A stretch of DNA of 64,000 nt from Pantoea cypripedii (GTDB lineage Bacteria; Pseudomonadota; Gammaproteobacteria; Enterobacterales; Enterobacteriaceae). Under the pieces are notes generated by a model. The model was not told the origin of the DNA. It ran no database searches and saw nothing but the letters and a program-made list of their open reading frames with translations. Below are positions 26,956-36,193 of the stretch, piece by piece (positions within the stretch are counted from its first letter, which is position 1; every line of letters begins with the position of its first letter). The DNA is taken from the NCBI RefSeq assembly GCF_002095535.1, contig NZ_MLJI01000003.1:1-64000 (forward strand). The letters run 5' to 3'. The position numbers and the translations under genes are program-made.

Positions 26956-27367
26956 ATTTCTTCTCCACTTCTGCCTTTGCCATCTCAATATAAACTTTGT
27001 TTTCAAGATCAGTTTTAATTTGGTTTTCTGTTTTACTCTTAAACGTTCTTGACTGTAGTTTATAAAAATTCAGAATGTTGGGAGGGATTTCAGGTCCACT
27101 TTTAGGAACATCCTTTTTCTCCCACCCGTCAAGGAAATAGACCTTATCTCATTGATGATAAATGATAATTGTCCTTGCGCCACCACGAGTTCCTGCTTGC
27201 AAGGCAACACGCTTTTTATACACACCACCGCCCAGCGATCCATCTTTCGGATCAGCCAGCAACTCAACAGCAAGCTGACGTAACTGAAAGTCAGTGATAC
27301 CGGACTTTTTTCGTTCCTTGTTATAACTCCATTCCACAAACAGCCTTAGCAGATTGTCCATTCTCAT
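26948..27367 (-). pseudogene. RelE/HigB-like toxin gene interrupted by an in-frame TGA
   Basis: Reading from ATG 27367 (AAGGATGAGT upstream), the first 72 codons encode the start of a RelE-type toxin, with LGGGVYKKRVALQAG and GGARTIIIYHQ. A TGA at 27149-27151 ends this. In the same frame the sequence continues DKVYFLDGWEKKDVPKSG and on to a stop at 26948-26950, overlapping the antitoxin start. The family normally reads YxxGDKVxF across this point, so the TGA probably replaces a Gly codon (GGA to TGA). The downstream half is otherwise intact, with no frameshift. It is therefore a recent nonsense mutant, a sequencing error or a readthrough site. Start alternatives are ATG 27373 and 27361. Confidence 0.75.
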
Positions 27368-27493
27368 ACTCATCCTTACTGTGGTAAATATTACTATAGT
27401 TGTATAGGTCGGTACTTTCAAGTTCGTAAAATGACCAGATGCATCTTCCCCCAAATAAGTCCATGATAAGCCGATGATTCCCAACAGGAGCTG

Positions 27494-28192
27494 ATGATGG
27501 CGATGTCCACCCCTTTCAATATTGGTCTGCTGCTTTTCCCCTCTCTGACGCAACTCGACCTTACCGGTCCGTGGGAAGTCTTCGTGCGGATGCCTGGCGT
27601 CAATAACTACCTGGTGTGGAAAGATCGCCAGCCAGTGATGTCAGACCGGGGTTTAGCCATCATGCCGACGGCGACCTTTGCAGATTGCCCACCGCTGGAT
27701 CTGATCTGTATCCCCGGTGGTCCGGGCCAGATTGCGTTGATGGAAGATGACGAAACGCTGGATTTTGTGCGACGCATGGCGGAGCAGGCGCAGTGGGTGA
27801 CCTCGGTGTGTACCGGCTCGTTGGTGCTGGGTGCGGCGGGATTGTTGCAGGGCTATCGCGCTACCTCCCATTGGGGATCGCTCGATCAATTGAGCTTGTT
27901 TGGGGCAACGCCAGTGCAGGAGCGGGTGGTGCGCGACCGTAACCGCATCACCGGTGCCGGGGTGACTTCCGGCATCGATTTTGCGCTGACGGTGGCGGAA
28001 GAATTGCTGGGCCGGGCAGCGGCGGAAAATATTCAGTTGCAGATGGAGTACGACCCGGCACCGCCGTTCCACAGCGGTTCACCGCGCAGCGCTTCAGCAG
28101 AGAGACTCACTGAAGCGCAGCAGCAGATCGCGGAATTTATCGCCCGCCGTCGGGTGGCGAGCGAAAAAGCGGCCGGGCGGCTTAAGCGTTAA
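27494..28192 (+). CDS. DJ-1/PfpI family protein, isonitrile hydratase-like
   Basis: A 232-residue class I glutamine amidotransferase-like protein of the DJ-1/PfpI superfamily. It shows FPSLTQLDLTGPWEVF near the start, CIPGGPGQ at 82-89 and the nucleophilic elbow SVCTGSLVLGAAG with Cys106, followed by TSHWGSLDQL. This is the InhA (isonitrile hydratase) branch, which also includes AraC-linked homologues, but no AraC domain follows. It starts within ATGATG at 27494. It overlaps the end of the convergent ABC gene by 11 bp. Substrate is inferred from family only. Confidence 0.8.
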   Translation: MMAMSTPFNIGLLLFPSLTQLDLTGPWEVFVRMPGVNNYLVWKDRQPVMSDRGLAIMPTATFADCPPLDLICIPGGPGQIALMEDDETLDFVRRMAEQAQWVTSVCTGSLVLGAAGLLQGYRATSHWGSLDQLSLFGATPVQERVVRDRNRITGAGVTSGIDFALTVAEELLGRAAAENIQLQMEYDPAPPFHSGSPRSASAERLTEAQQQIAEFIARRRVASEKAAGRLKR

Positions 28193-29774
28193 GTAGCTGG
28201 CCCAGCTCCAGCTTCAGGCAGCGATCGGCGAGGTGAAAATAGCGATCGTCATGGGTTATCACCAGCACGGTTTTGCCACGCGCTTTCAGCGCGGGCAGCA
28301 GCTGGTGATAAAACACCTCGCGGAACGCCGGGTCCTGATCGGCAGCCCATTCGTCAAACAGATAAAATGGCCGATCTTCCAGCCACGCCACCAGTAACGC
28401 CAACCGCTTACGCTGTCCGGTAGAAAGTGCCAGCGTCGAGAACACCCCCTCCTGCAACGTGACCTTGTGGTTAAGCTGCAATGCTTCGAGTAGCTGTTGC
28501 GCTTCATCATTCCAGCGGGCGGCATCAATCCCCTGCAGATCGTCGAATAGGTGAAAATCGTTGAATACCGCCGAGAACAGCTGCCGATAACGCGCGCGGC
28601 TGGCATCGGTGATGGCAACACCATCCAGCAGCAACTCGCCGCCATCCGGTTGATATAAGCCGGTAATCAGCCGGGCCAGCGTGGTTTTGCCGCTGCCATT
28701 ACCGCCGGTGAGATACACCAGTTCACCAGCGGTAAATTGCAGCGAAATCGGTCCGAGCTGAAAACCCTGCGCTGCGCCATGATGGTAGGTCAGATCGCGC
28801 AGCTCCAGTCGCTGAAATTCCTGCGGGGCGGCGTCGATGTGGGTTTGCTCGGGCGGCAATTGCAGCTGCATCGCATTGATGCGCTTCAGGGCAACCTGGG
28901 TCATGGTCAGCGAGGGCAGGGTGGATAGCGCGCTTTCAATCGGCACAATCATATAAAGAAACACCATGGCGAAACCCGACAGCACCGCACCGTGCAAGTC
29001 CAGCACCCGGGTCAGCAGAAACATCACCACACCGATAAACGCGAAGAAAAAAACGCTGGCCCAGATATTCGCCAGGGAATACAACACATAACCGCGTGTG
29101 CGCTCGACACGCACCTTCTCAATGGTGGTGAATAACCGGTTGTGCAGAAACGCCTGCTTGCGCGCGGCGTGCAGGCGTAACTCCTTGGCCCCGCTGAATA
29201 GCGCGTTGACATCGCCGGTCAGGGTTTCTTCCCGCTGGCGCGACTGGCGCATCAGTTGCAACGCACGGCGATGCACCCAGCTGTAGCCGAGGGAGCCAAT
29301 CAGCACGGTAACAATCGCAATCCCCATCACGGTGACAGACAGATAACCCAGATAGGCCATGCAGCCCATGATTACCGCCAGCGACATGACAAAAGCCGGG
29401 AGCGAAACGAAAAAGATCACTACCTGATCCAGGTCCTGGGTCAGGATGCTGAGTGCGCGCGGCATGCCGTGTAGCTCCAGATCGGCGTAGCGGGCATCCG
29501 CCACCTGCTGCACCAGCATGCGTCGCAGCTGGGCTTTGCTGCGCTGGCCCATCGCCATAAACAGCGACTGACTGAGCGTTCGCGTGCCGAGCATCAGCAG
29601 CGCCAGCAAGCCGAATTGCCACGCCAGTTGCAGGCGCTGCGCGTCTGTGGCGTTCAGCCCCTGGTTGATTAAGGCCAGCAGCGCGGCGTTACTTAAACCA
29701 CCCACCACGCTACAGCCTAGCGCCACAAAAAATAGCGCACCGGTGGTGCGCAGTAACATCAGGTAAATCGCCAC
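28182..29774 (-). CDS. PvdE/SyrD-type ABC transporter (fused membrane and ATPase domains)
   Basis: A 530-residue half-transporter: six membrane helices (about 1-300) then an ATPase with Walker A GGNGSGKT (357-364), signature LSTGQ (450-454) and Walker B YLFDEW (471-476). The family exports cyclic peptides and siderophore precursors (PvdE, SyrD). Start is GTG 29774 with AGGAG; it is 8 bp after the FhuB-like gene. Its place in a siderophore-uptake operon fits the role of moving a siderophore or its degraded form out of the periplasm or cell. It is not a FhuC-type importer ATPase. Confidence 0.85.
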   Translation of the reverse strand: MAIYLMLLRTTGALFFVALGCSVVGGLSNAALLALINQGLNATDAQRLQLAWQFGLLALLMLGTRTLSQSLFMAMGQRSKAQLRRMLVQQVADARYADLELHGMPRALSILTQDLDQVVIFFVSLPAFVMSLAVIMGCMAYLGYLSVTVMGIAIVTVLIGSLGYSWVHRRALQLMRQSRQREETLTGDVNALFSGAKELRLHAARKQAFLHNRLFTTIEKVRVERTRGYVLYSLANIWASVFFFAFIGVVMFLLTRVLDLHGAVLSGFAMVFLYMIVPIESALSTLPSLTMTQVALKRINAMQLQLPPEQTHIDAAPQEFQRLELRDLTYHHGAAQGFQLGPISLQFTAGELVYLTGGNGSGKTTLARLITGLYQPDGGELLLDGVAITDASRARYRQLFSAVFNDFHLFDDLQGIDAARWNDEAQQLLEALQLNHKVTLQEGVFSTLALSTGQRKRLALLVAWLEDRPFYLFDEWAADQDPAFREVFYHQLLPALKARGKTVLVITHDDRYFHLADRCLKLELGQLLNA

Positions 29775-29782
29775 CTCATCTC

Positions 29783-31765
29783 CTATGAGTTTGTACTATT
29801 CAACGGACGCCACAGCAGTAGCGCCAGCCATGGGCCGCCGATCAGCGTTGCCATCAGTCCGGCCGGAATTTGTCGTGGATAAAGTAGATTGCTGCCTGCC
29901 CAGTCAGCCAGCATCATCAGCACTGCCGCAATCAGCACCGCCAGTATCAGTTGCCCGAGCGGACGGCGTGCGCCCAGCTGCCGGGCCAGCTGTGGCCCAA
30001 GCAGGCCGATAAAGGACAACGGGCCGACGATCAACGTTGCCACGCCCGTCATCGCTGCCGCCAGCACCATCAACAGCAGGCGCGCCCGCGTGACGTTAAG
30101 CCCCAGTGAGGGCGATACCGGATGCAGTGGTAACAGCAGCAATGCGCGGCGCAATAGCGGGGTCAGCGCCAGTAACAGCAGCGCCAGCACCAGCGCGATT
30201 GCCGCCGTACTGGCGTTGACGTAGTAGGTTGAGCCGGTCATCAGCTGACGCAGCATCGCTGCCGCCATGCCGTTGTTGCTCATCACGATCGCCGCGACGG
30301 ACTGAAATAGCGCGGTAATCGCCAGGCCACTTAATAACATGCGTTGCGGATTGAGAGCGTAATGGCGCGCCTGCCACAGCGTGAGCGCCAGCGTCAGCAA
30401 CGCGCCGATGGCGCTACTGGCCAGCATCAGCACGATGCCACCCAGCGGCCAGAGTAACAGTTGTACGGTGATACCCAGTGAGGCGCCAGCGCCAATACCC
30501 AGCAATTCCGGGCTGGCCATGGGATTACGGCTGACCCGCTGGATGATCACGCCAGCCGCCGCCAGCAGCACGCCTGCCGACAGTGCCGCCAGCAGACGTG
30601 GCAGGCGGAACGGCAGCAGGGCATGGAGTTCAGCCAGCGAGTTCCAGTGCCAGCCGGTAATGCCGCGTGCAAAATCGAGCGACACCGCCAGCAGCAGAAA
30701 AAACAGCGCGATCACCGGCAACAGGATGTTGCGATGGGTGGGGAAGGGTATCTGAGCGGGTTCACTGACGTCAGGTTGAAAGATATGGCGCAGGCGGGGC
30801 AGAAACCACAACAGCAACGGTCCACCCGCCAGCGCCGTCATCATACCGGTTGGCAGCAACAAGCCACCAATACCATTCAGGCGGCTGACGCCCTGATCGG
30901 TCAGCCACAGCAACCCGGCAGCCAGCAACGGCGACCAAATCAGTTTCTGGCGCAGATGTTTTGCGCCCGCCAGCATCGCAAGATGCGGGGCCGCGAGGCC
31001 AATAAAACCAATCACGCCGACCACGCTGATCACCAGGCTGCTGATCACCAGCGCTGACAGCAGGGCGATGCCCCGCACCAGCCCGGCGGGCATGCCTATT
31101 GAATGGGTTACCCGCTCATCCAGCGCCAGCAGGCGCAGAGGCCGCAGGATCAGCAGCACCGGTAAGGCGGCCATCAGTACTCGCGGCAGGAGCCACCAAA
31201 ACGGGCTGGCATTTTGCTGGGTTAGCGCACCGCCGCCCCAGATAAATACCGCCGCCAGCGAACGGTCATAGATGATCGTCAGCAGCAGATTGACGGAGCC
31301 GCAGTACAGATTGACCAGCATGCCCGCCAGCGTCAGTGCCAGCGGGGTAAAACCCTGACGCAAACTCAGCAGAAACACCACCGCAAAGGCCAGCAATGCG
31401 CCGCTCAGCGCGATCCATTCACGTCCGGCCAGCAGCCACGCCGGGCCAGCCAGGGACGCGAGTGACAGCGCCAGCGTGGCACCGGAAGCGATACCCAGCG
31501 TCAAGGGCTCCGCCAGAGGATTGCGCAGCGCCTGCTGCATTACCACGCCGGTAAAACCCAGCGCCAGCCCGCACAGCAACGCCATCCCCTGGCGCGGTAA
31601 CCACATCTGGCTAAAGATCTGTTGCGCCAGGCTGGGATTGGCTGAGCCGTGCAGCGCCTGCCAGATATCCGGCCATGCCAGCTGCTGGCTGAGTTGTTGC
31701 AGGCTGAGGAGCATCGCTATGGCGAACAGCAGGGTACAGAGCAGGGCAGGATGGCGTGTCATCAT
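29783..31765 (-). CDS. FhuB-like ferric hydroxamate ABC permease
   Basis: A 660-residue fused permease with two FecCD-type halves, each about 330 residues and ten helices, as in FhuB. Repeated marks include QALRNPLAEPLTLGIASGA in the first half and QRVSRNPMASPELLGIGAGA in the second, plus IGFIGLAAPHLA and LSFIGLLGPQLA. It imports ferric hydroxamate siderophores with a FhuD-like protein and a FhuC ATPase. The ATG overlaps the stop of the binding-protein gene by 4 bp. No FhuC is present in this locus, so the ATPase must be supplied from elsewhere. Confidence 0.9.
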   Translation of the reverse strand: MMTRHPALLCTLLFAIAMLLSLQQLSQQLAWPDIWQALHGSANPSLAQQIFSQMWLPRQGMALLCGLALGFTGVVMQQALRNPLAEPLTLGIASGATLALSLASLAGPAWLLAGREWIALSGALLAFAVVFLLSLRQGFTPLALTLAGMLVNLYCGSVNLLLTIIYDRSLAAVFIWGGGALTQQNASPFWWLLPRVLMAALPVLLILRPLRLLALDERVTHSIGMPAGLVRGIALLSALVISSLVISVVGVIGFIGLAAPHLAMLAGAKHLRQKLIWSPLLAAGLLWLTDQGVSRLNGIGGLLLPTGMMTALAGGPLLLWFLPRLRHIFQPDVSEPAQIPFPTHRNILLPVIALFFLLLAVSLDFARGITGWHWNSLAELHALLPFRLPRLLAALSAGVLLAAAGVIIQRVSRNPMASPELLGIGAGASLGITVQLLLWPLGGIVLMLASSAIGALLTLALTLWQARHYALNPQRMLLSGLAITALFQSVAAIVMSNNGMAAAMLRQLMTGSTYYVNASTAAIALVLALLLLALTPLLRRALLLLPLHPVSPSLGLNVTRARLLLMVLAAAMTGVATLIVGPLSFIGLLGPQLARQLGARRPLGQLILAVLIAAVLMMLADWAGSNLLYPRQIPAGLMATLIGGPWLALLLWRPLNSTNS

Positions 31766-32631
31766 GCGTTTGCCTCCTGTAACGCGCTGACCAGGCTCTC
31801 AGCAAAACGTACCGCCGTCAGCACGCCGCCCTCGGTGGATAATCCATCGGGCATAACCAGCAACCGGTGACCACCGCGCGTCAGGGTCTGCCACAGCGGG
31901 GAGTTAATGACCGGTGTCAGATCCACCTCCGGCCAGGAGGGTAGCAGTACCAGCCAGCCGGGCGGCATTTGCGCCAGTTGTTCCAGCTCCAGCGTTGCCA
32001 TGCCCTGTGGGCCGACGGCGAACGGAGGGCGGTGATCCAGCTCCAGCAATGCCAACATGTCGTTAAACAAACTCCCCGGACCAAACGCCAGCGCATGCAG
32101 GGTATCCAGCGGATGCAGCAGGTAGATGGGCCGTGGCTGAAATTGTGTGGCTCGTTGCCGGGCCTGGTCGAGACGTTGCAGCAGGGCGGTCATCACCTGT
32201 TCCGCCCGGAGGTTATCTCCCGCCAGCTGTGCCAGGGTATGCAGATTCTGCTGCGCCTGCTGCCAGGGATGGGGGCTATAAATTGGGAAGTAATGCAACG
32301 GCGCGATGCGTGACAGCTGCGCTTCGGCCATGCGGTGCGCGGGGGTGACCAGCAATTGCGTGGGATGCAGTTCAAACAGGGTTTCATAGTTGGGTTGAAA
32401 CAACAGGCCGACATCAGCCACCTGGGGTGGCAGTGGCGGCTGGCTGAATAAGCGGCGATACCAGTCTGGCGCAGCCACCCCCACCGGCGTGACGCCGAGC
32501 AGCAACGCCATTTCGGTTAATCCCCAGTCGAGGATCACCCAGCGCGGCCGGGTTGCGGCTAGCAACGGAAATGAAAACAGGGCAGCGCCTGCCAGCGCGC
32601 CCTGGATGAACTGCCGACGGCTAATTACCAC
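31762..32631 (-). CDS. FhuD-like iron-siderophore binding protein
   Basis: 289 residues. The N-terminus SRRQFIQGALAGAALF is a twin-arginine (Tat) signal followed by LLAATRP. The remainder is a periplasmic binding protein of the FhuD/FecB class: WVILDWGLTEMALLLGVTPVGVA and LFQPNYETLFELHPTQLLV. I chose GTG 32631 because GGTGAG precedes it and it overlaps the receptor stop by 7 bp; the longer ATG frame is inside the receptor gene. It delivers the ferric siderophore to the FhuB-like permease. Confidence 0.85.
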   Translation of the reverse strand: MVISRRQFIQGALAGAALFSFPLLAATRPRWVILDWGLTEMALLLGVTPVGVAAPDWYRRLFSQPPLPPQVADVGLLFQPNYETLFELHPTQLLVTPAHRMAEAQLSRIAPLHYFPIYSPHPWQQAQQNLHTLAQLAGDNLRAEQVMTALLQRLDQARQRATQFQPRPIYLLHPLDTLHALAFGPGSLFNDMLALLELDHRPPFAVGPQGMATLELEQLAQMPPGWLVLLPSWPEVDLTPVINSPLWQTLTRGGHRLLVMPDGLSTEGGVLTAVRFAESLVSALQEANA

Positions 32632-34754
32632 TGATAACTCACCGTGGCGATCAATTGCCGCCGCAGGCCAAAGTGGCAACCGAGATCGTTACAGTTGCTG
32701 ATGTACTGTTTATCGGTCAGGTTTTGCAGGTTCAGCGCCAGCTGCCAGTCCTGCCAGCGGTAACGCATCATCGCGTCATAAATCATCACCGCTGGTACTT
32801 TCAGGCTGTTATCGGTGGTGGCGTAGTTGGTGCCAACGTAGCGTCCGCCGCCGCCGATAGTCACACCATCAAGCACGCCCGGTAAGGCGTATTCGGTCCA
32901 CAGGCTGGCGGTTTGCCGCGCAATCGCCACCGGCTGTTTACCTTCGGTATCATCGTTAGCCGAGATCACTTTCGGGTTGGTCAGCGCGTACGAGGCATTC
33001 ACCAGCCAGCGTGAGGTGATGTTCGCTTTCGCATCCAGTTCGAAGCCCTGAGAGCGGATCTCGCCGGTTTGCACCGAATAATTAGCATGCTCCGGGTCGG
33101 CGGTCAGGACATTGGTCTGGCGCAGGTCGTACAGTGCAGCGCTGAACAACGCGTTAAAGCCATTCGGTTGATACTTCACGCCCACTTCGGACTGCTTGCC
33201 TTTGGTTGGCTTAAAGGGATCGCCCGCCCAGGAGGTGCCGGACTGCGGCTGGAACGAGGTGCCGTAGCTGATATATGGCGCAATACCGTTATCGAAGTGG
33301 TACATCAGACCGGCGCGACCGGTGGTGGCGTAGTCGTTCAGCTCGGTACGGGTATCGCTGACCCAGTTCTGCGCGCGGCTTTGCGCTTTGTCATAGCGTC
33401 CGCCGAGATTGAGGATCCAGTGGTTCCACTTCATGCTGTCCTGGAGGTAAAAACCCAACTGGGTCATAAAGGAACGGTTGTGGTTATCAATCGACAGACC
33501 TGCAACCGGGGTGCTGTAATCCGGGTTGAGATAGCTGATATCAGACGCGGTACCGTAGCCGCTGTTCTGACGTAAATCATCGTGCACATAATCCATGCCC
33601 AGCGTCACCGCATGGTTAACCGGGCCGGTATACAGGTTGCCTTGCAGGTTGGTATCGACATCAAACGCATTGAAGGATTCGATCACGCGCATGCTGTCAC
33701 GGCTTACCGTCGCCGAGCCATCAACTACGGTATGGGTCGGGTAGACCATCTGGTAATCGCTGCTGGTGTGCAGATAACGCAGGTTCTGGTGCAGGCTCCA
33801 GCTATCATCGAACTTATGCATAAAGTCATAGCCGATGCTGGCCTGCTCGCGGCGATAGTAATCAAAGCCCGGCTGGCCGCCGTAGAAATTGTCGGAGTAA
33901 TTGCCCTGCGCGAGGTGAATTAAGCTGCCTTCCAGCGGCATCTGGTTATAAAACCCGGCGTAGGGATCTTTGCGGAACTGGCCGAGCAGCGTCAGACGCG
34001 TGTCGTCATTGGGTTGCCAGGTCAGTGCCGGGGCGATGTCGTAGTGCTTGTATTTGGTGTAATCGACCTGGGTGTCGTTGCGTGACCAGGTGCCGGTAAT
34101 ACGCCCCAGCCAGTGTTCGTCATTATCCAGCGCGCCGGAGAGATCCAGCCCGGTTTGAAACAGATTATGGCTACCGGTGCTGACAAAAATCTGGTGGATA
34201 GGTTCGGCGGTGGGGCGCTTACTCACCAGGTTAACCACGCCGCCTGGGCTGGCCTGACCAAAGGTCACCGAATCCGGGCCTTTAACCACTTCGACGCGAT
34301 CCAGCAGGAAAGTATCGAAATTCGGACGCGACCAGTAAGTCACCGTCGGCAGACGCAGACCATCCAGGAACTCGTCAGCCGCGAAACCACGAATGTAGAT
34401 ATCATCGAAACGGTAATCTGCACCGCCGCCTTCGGAGCCGATGCCGCTGTTATAACGCAACGCCTGGGCCACGTTCAGCGCGCCCTGGGAAGCCATCTGC
34501 GCCTGGGTGATCACCGAGATACTTTGTGGCGTTTCGATTAACGGGCGGCTGCTTTTGGTGGCAGAATCCGCTTTTTTCGCCACCTGGTTCCAGCTGTCGG
34601 CATCGCCGCCATCGGTATCCACGTTATTGGCGGTGACGGTCAGCGTACTGTCTTGTGAATTATTATTGTTATCTGCCGCCCAGGCAGGTGTGCTGCTGAA
34701 CAGCACCAGCAGTAAGGCGTTCAGTGGTGTGCGTTGAAAAGTGCGATGACGCAA
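32625..34754 (-). CDS. TonB-dependent ferric siderophore receptor (FhuA/FoxA-like)
   Basis: An outer-membrane receptor of about 709 residues: signal peptide ending TPAWAA, a TonB-box-like DSTLTVTA, the plug (ETPQSISVITQAQM, YIRGF, DRVEVVKGPDSVTFGQASPGGVVNLVSKRP) and a 22-strand barrel ending in aromatic SYQW. The C-terminal SNCNDLGCHFGLRRQ Cys pair is typical of FhuA/FoxA-type receptors. The first codons are uncertain: I favour TTG 34754 (GGGGAT upstream); an ATG at 34835 would put the Fur box inside the coding region. A Fur box lies 43 bp upstream. Ligand likely a hydroxamate siderophore. Confidence 0.82.
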   Translation of the reverse strand: MRHRTFQRTPLNALLLVLFSSTPAWAADNNNNSQDSTLTVTANNVDTDGGDADSWNQVAKKADSATKSSRPLIETPQSISVITQAQMASQGALNVAQALRYNSGIGSEGGGADYRFDDIYIRGFAADEFLDGLRLPTVTYWSRPNFDTFLLDRVEVVKGPDSVTFGQASPGGVVNLVSKRPTAEPIHQIFVSTGSHNLFQTGLDLSGALDNDEHWLGRITGTWSRNDTQVDYTKYKHYDIAPALTWQPNDDTRLTLLGQFRKDPYAGFYNQMPLEGSLIHLAQGNYSDNFYGGQPGFDYYRREQASIGYDFMHKFDDSWSLHQNLRYLHTSSDYQMVYPTHTVVDGSATVSRDSMRVIESFNAFDVDTNLQGNLYTGPVNHAVTLGMDYVHDDLRQNSGYGTASDISYLNPDYSTPVAGLSIDNHNRSFMTQLGFYLQDSMKWNHWILNLGGRYDKAQSRAQNWVSDTRTELNDYATTGRAGLMYHFDNGIAPYISYGTSFQPQSGTSWAGDPFKPTKGKQSEVGVKYQPNGFNALFSAALYDLRQTNVLTADPEHANYSVQTGEIRSQGFELDAKANITSRWLVNASYALTNPKVISANDDTEGKQPVAIARQTASLWTEYALPGVLDGVTIGGGGRYVGTNYATTDNSLKVPAVMIYDAMMRYRWQDWQLALNLQNLTDKQYISNCNDLGCHFGLRRQLIATVSYQW

Positions 34755-34796
34755 GATTTTTATCCCCGATATAGTCCAACGGCCCCAAATAGTGAT

Positions 34797-34815
34797 ACAA
34801 ATGATAATCATTACT
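34797..34815. promoter_or_regulatory. Fur box
   Basis: AATGATAATCATTA at 34800-34813 matches the inner 14 bases of the 19-bp Fur consensus exactly; the outer bases on each side do not match. It sits between the divergent receptor and AraC-regulator genes, so iron probably represses both. Confidence 0.75.
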
Positions 34816-34912
34816 ATTTTATTTGATAGCGCCACGCTGGCGGGTTTGCGTGATTGATGGGCTTAATGACGCAAGGCAGACAGCAATCGGCAATCTGACA
34901 GGATTGGATGTG

Positions 34913-35698
34913 ATGGTGTTGAACAAACCACGGCTAACCGATGCCAGCCCGACCTTACCGTTATTAACCACACGGGAAATGCATTATCACGCGGGACGTG
35001 AGGAGCGCTGGCATGCCCATGAAGTGGCGCAGCTGGTGCTCTGTTTGCAGGGGGTGATGCGGGTGCAGACGCATAGCGCATCATGGACATTAACACCGGG
35101 CCGGGCGCTGTGGCTGCCGGGTACCTTACCCCATGCGTTAACGGCACTGAGCGATATCCGCAGCCTGAGTCTGTATCTGGAACCGGTGGTGGCGCGCGCC
35201 TTCTGGCCGGAAGCACGCAGCATGATGATTTCGCCCTTGCTCCAGGCGTTGATGCAGACGCTGGTGGAGATGGAACAACAATCTAACCCCGATCCGCTGC
35301 GGGTGGAGCTGATAACGCCGTTGCTGCTGGATGAAATTCGTCGCGCCCCCGAGGGGCCGGTCTGCGTGCTGCCGTTACCCGCCGATCGTCGTCTGATGAG
35401 TATTTGCCAACAGTTGCTGCAAAGTCCGGCCAGCAGCGACACGCTGGAAGAGTGGGGCCATCGCGTCGGAGCCAGCTCGCGTACCCTGGCACGCCTGTTC
35501 CGCGATCAAACCGGTATTACCTTTACGCAATGGCGGCAACAATTGCGGTTATCAGAAGCGCTGGTGCAACTGGCACAAGGGCAACCGGTACTGCGCATTG
35601 CCAGCCAGCTTGGCTATCAAAGCCCCAGCGCGTTTATCTCCATGTTCCGTCGTTTGCTGGGCGATACGCCACAGCGTTTTTTGCGGATTTCAGGGTGA
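34913..35698 (+). CDS. AraC-family transcriptional regulator
   Basis: 261 residues from ATG 34913 (AGGA upstream). It has an N-terminal cupin-like sensor (EERWHAHEVAQLVLCLQG, TPGRALWLPGTLPHAL) and a C-terminal AraC DNA-binding domain with two helix-turn-helix units: LEEWGHRVGASSRTLARLFR, then LRIASQLGYQSPSAFISMFRR. It is divergent from the siderophore receptor gene across a Fur box, so it probably activates the receptor when the ferric siderophore is sensed. The frame is open from 34823, but those extra codons would lie in the promoter. Confidence 0.82.
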   Translation: MVLNKPRLTDASPTLPLLTTREMHYHAGREERWHAHEVAQLVLCLQGVMRVQTHSASWTLTPGRALWLPGTLPHALTALSDIRSLSLYLEPVVARAFWPEARSMMISPLLQALMQTLVEMEQQSNPDPLRVELITPLLLDEIRRAPEGPVCVLPLPADRRLMSICQQLLQSPASSDTLEEWGHRVGASSRTLARLFRDQTGITFTQWRQQLRLSEALVQLAQGQPVLRIASQLGYQSPSAFISMFRRLLGDTPQRFLRISG

Positions 35699-35807
35699 AA
35701 TCGCCAGCCTGATGATCATCAGTGCCCGCTTGCGGTGGGGCATCGGGCGATGGCATCCGTGCTAATTTCGCCCAGCGGATACACTGCCATATTTTGCAGG
35801 TCGTCAA

Positions 35808-35825
35808 GGCGCGATTTATCGTGCC
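35808..35825. repeat. Dispersed palindromic repeat, variant copy
   Basis: GGCGCGATTTATCGTGCC is an imperfect palindrome, one base away from the GCGCGAT...ATCGCGC elements found at 47268-47327. It lies in the gap between the AraC gene and the effector chaperone gene, that is, at the edge of the effector island. Confidence 0.5.
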
Positions 35826-35833
35826 GCACAAAA

Positions 35834-36187
35834 CTATACTGCGTTGGGATAACCATTTTTACATAGCATGCGGGACACGCTGATGAGTTGGTGGAGTCCC
35901 GATTCTACTTCTGCCGCAGAACTGGTAGCGGGGAGGCGTAGCAGGGCTAACAGAGCCGTGTTATCGGCATCCGTTGCCAGCACCACCGAGCTGGAATAGT
36001 TAAGTTGCAGGACTCTTTGCAAATCCTCTACCGTGTTTGGCAATGGCGCAACAGGACAACACATCTCCAGCGTATGGTCTGACTCATTGAAGTAAATGGT
36101 CAGTTCCTCATCAACGATTAAAACCGGGTCATCACCGTCTATTTCCAACCCGAGAGCGTCATAAAGACTATAAATAATATTCGACAT
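35834..36187 (-). CDS. Type III secretion chaperone of the SigE/IpgE (CesT) type
   Basis: A 117-residue acidic protein immediately downstream of the SopB-like effector gene (6-bp gap, GAGGAATT before ATG). Its layout matches class I chaperones: MSNIIYSLYDALGLEIDGDDPVLIVDEELTIYF at the start, a central strand region, then a C-terminal helix with LHQLISVSRML. Chaperones of this kind bind the effector N-terminus as dimers in the cytoplasm. Gene order (effector then chaperone) is the same as sopB-sigE in Salmonella. Confidence 0.78.
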   Translation of the reverse strand: MSNIIYSLYDALGLEIDGDDPVLIVDEELTIYFNESDHTLEMCCPVAPLPNTVEDLQRVLQLNYSSSVVLATDADNTALLALLRLPATSSAAEVESGLHQLISVSRMLCKNGYPNAV

Positions 36188-36193
36188 AATTCC

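Noticed and set aside
27149..27553. A longer toxin frame starting near 27553
   Set aside because: The extra upstream codons run into the divergent DJ-1 gene and have no RBS. The family similarity starts near 27367.
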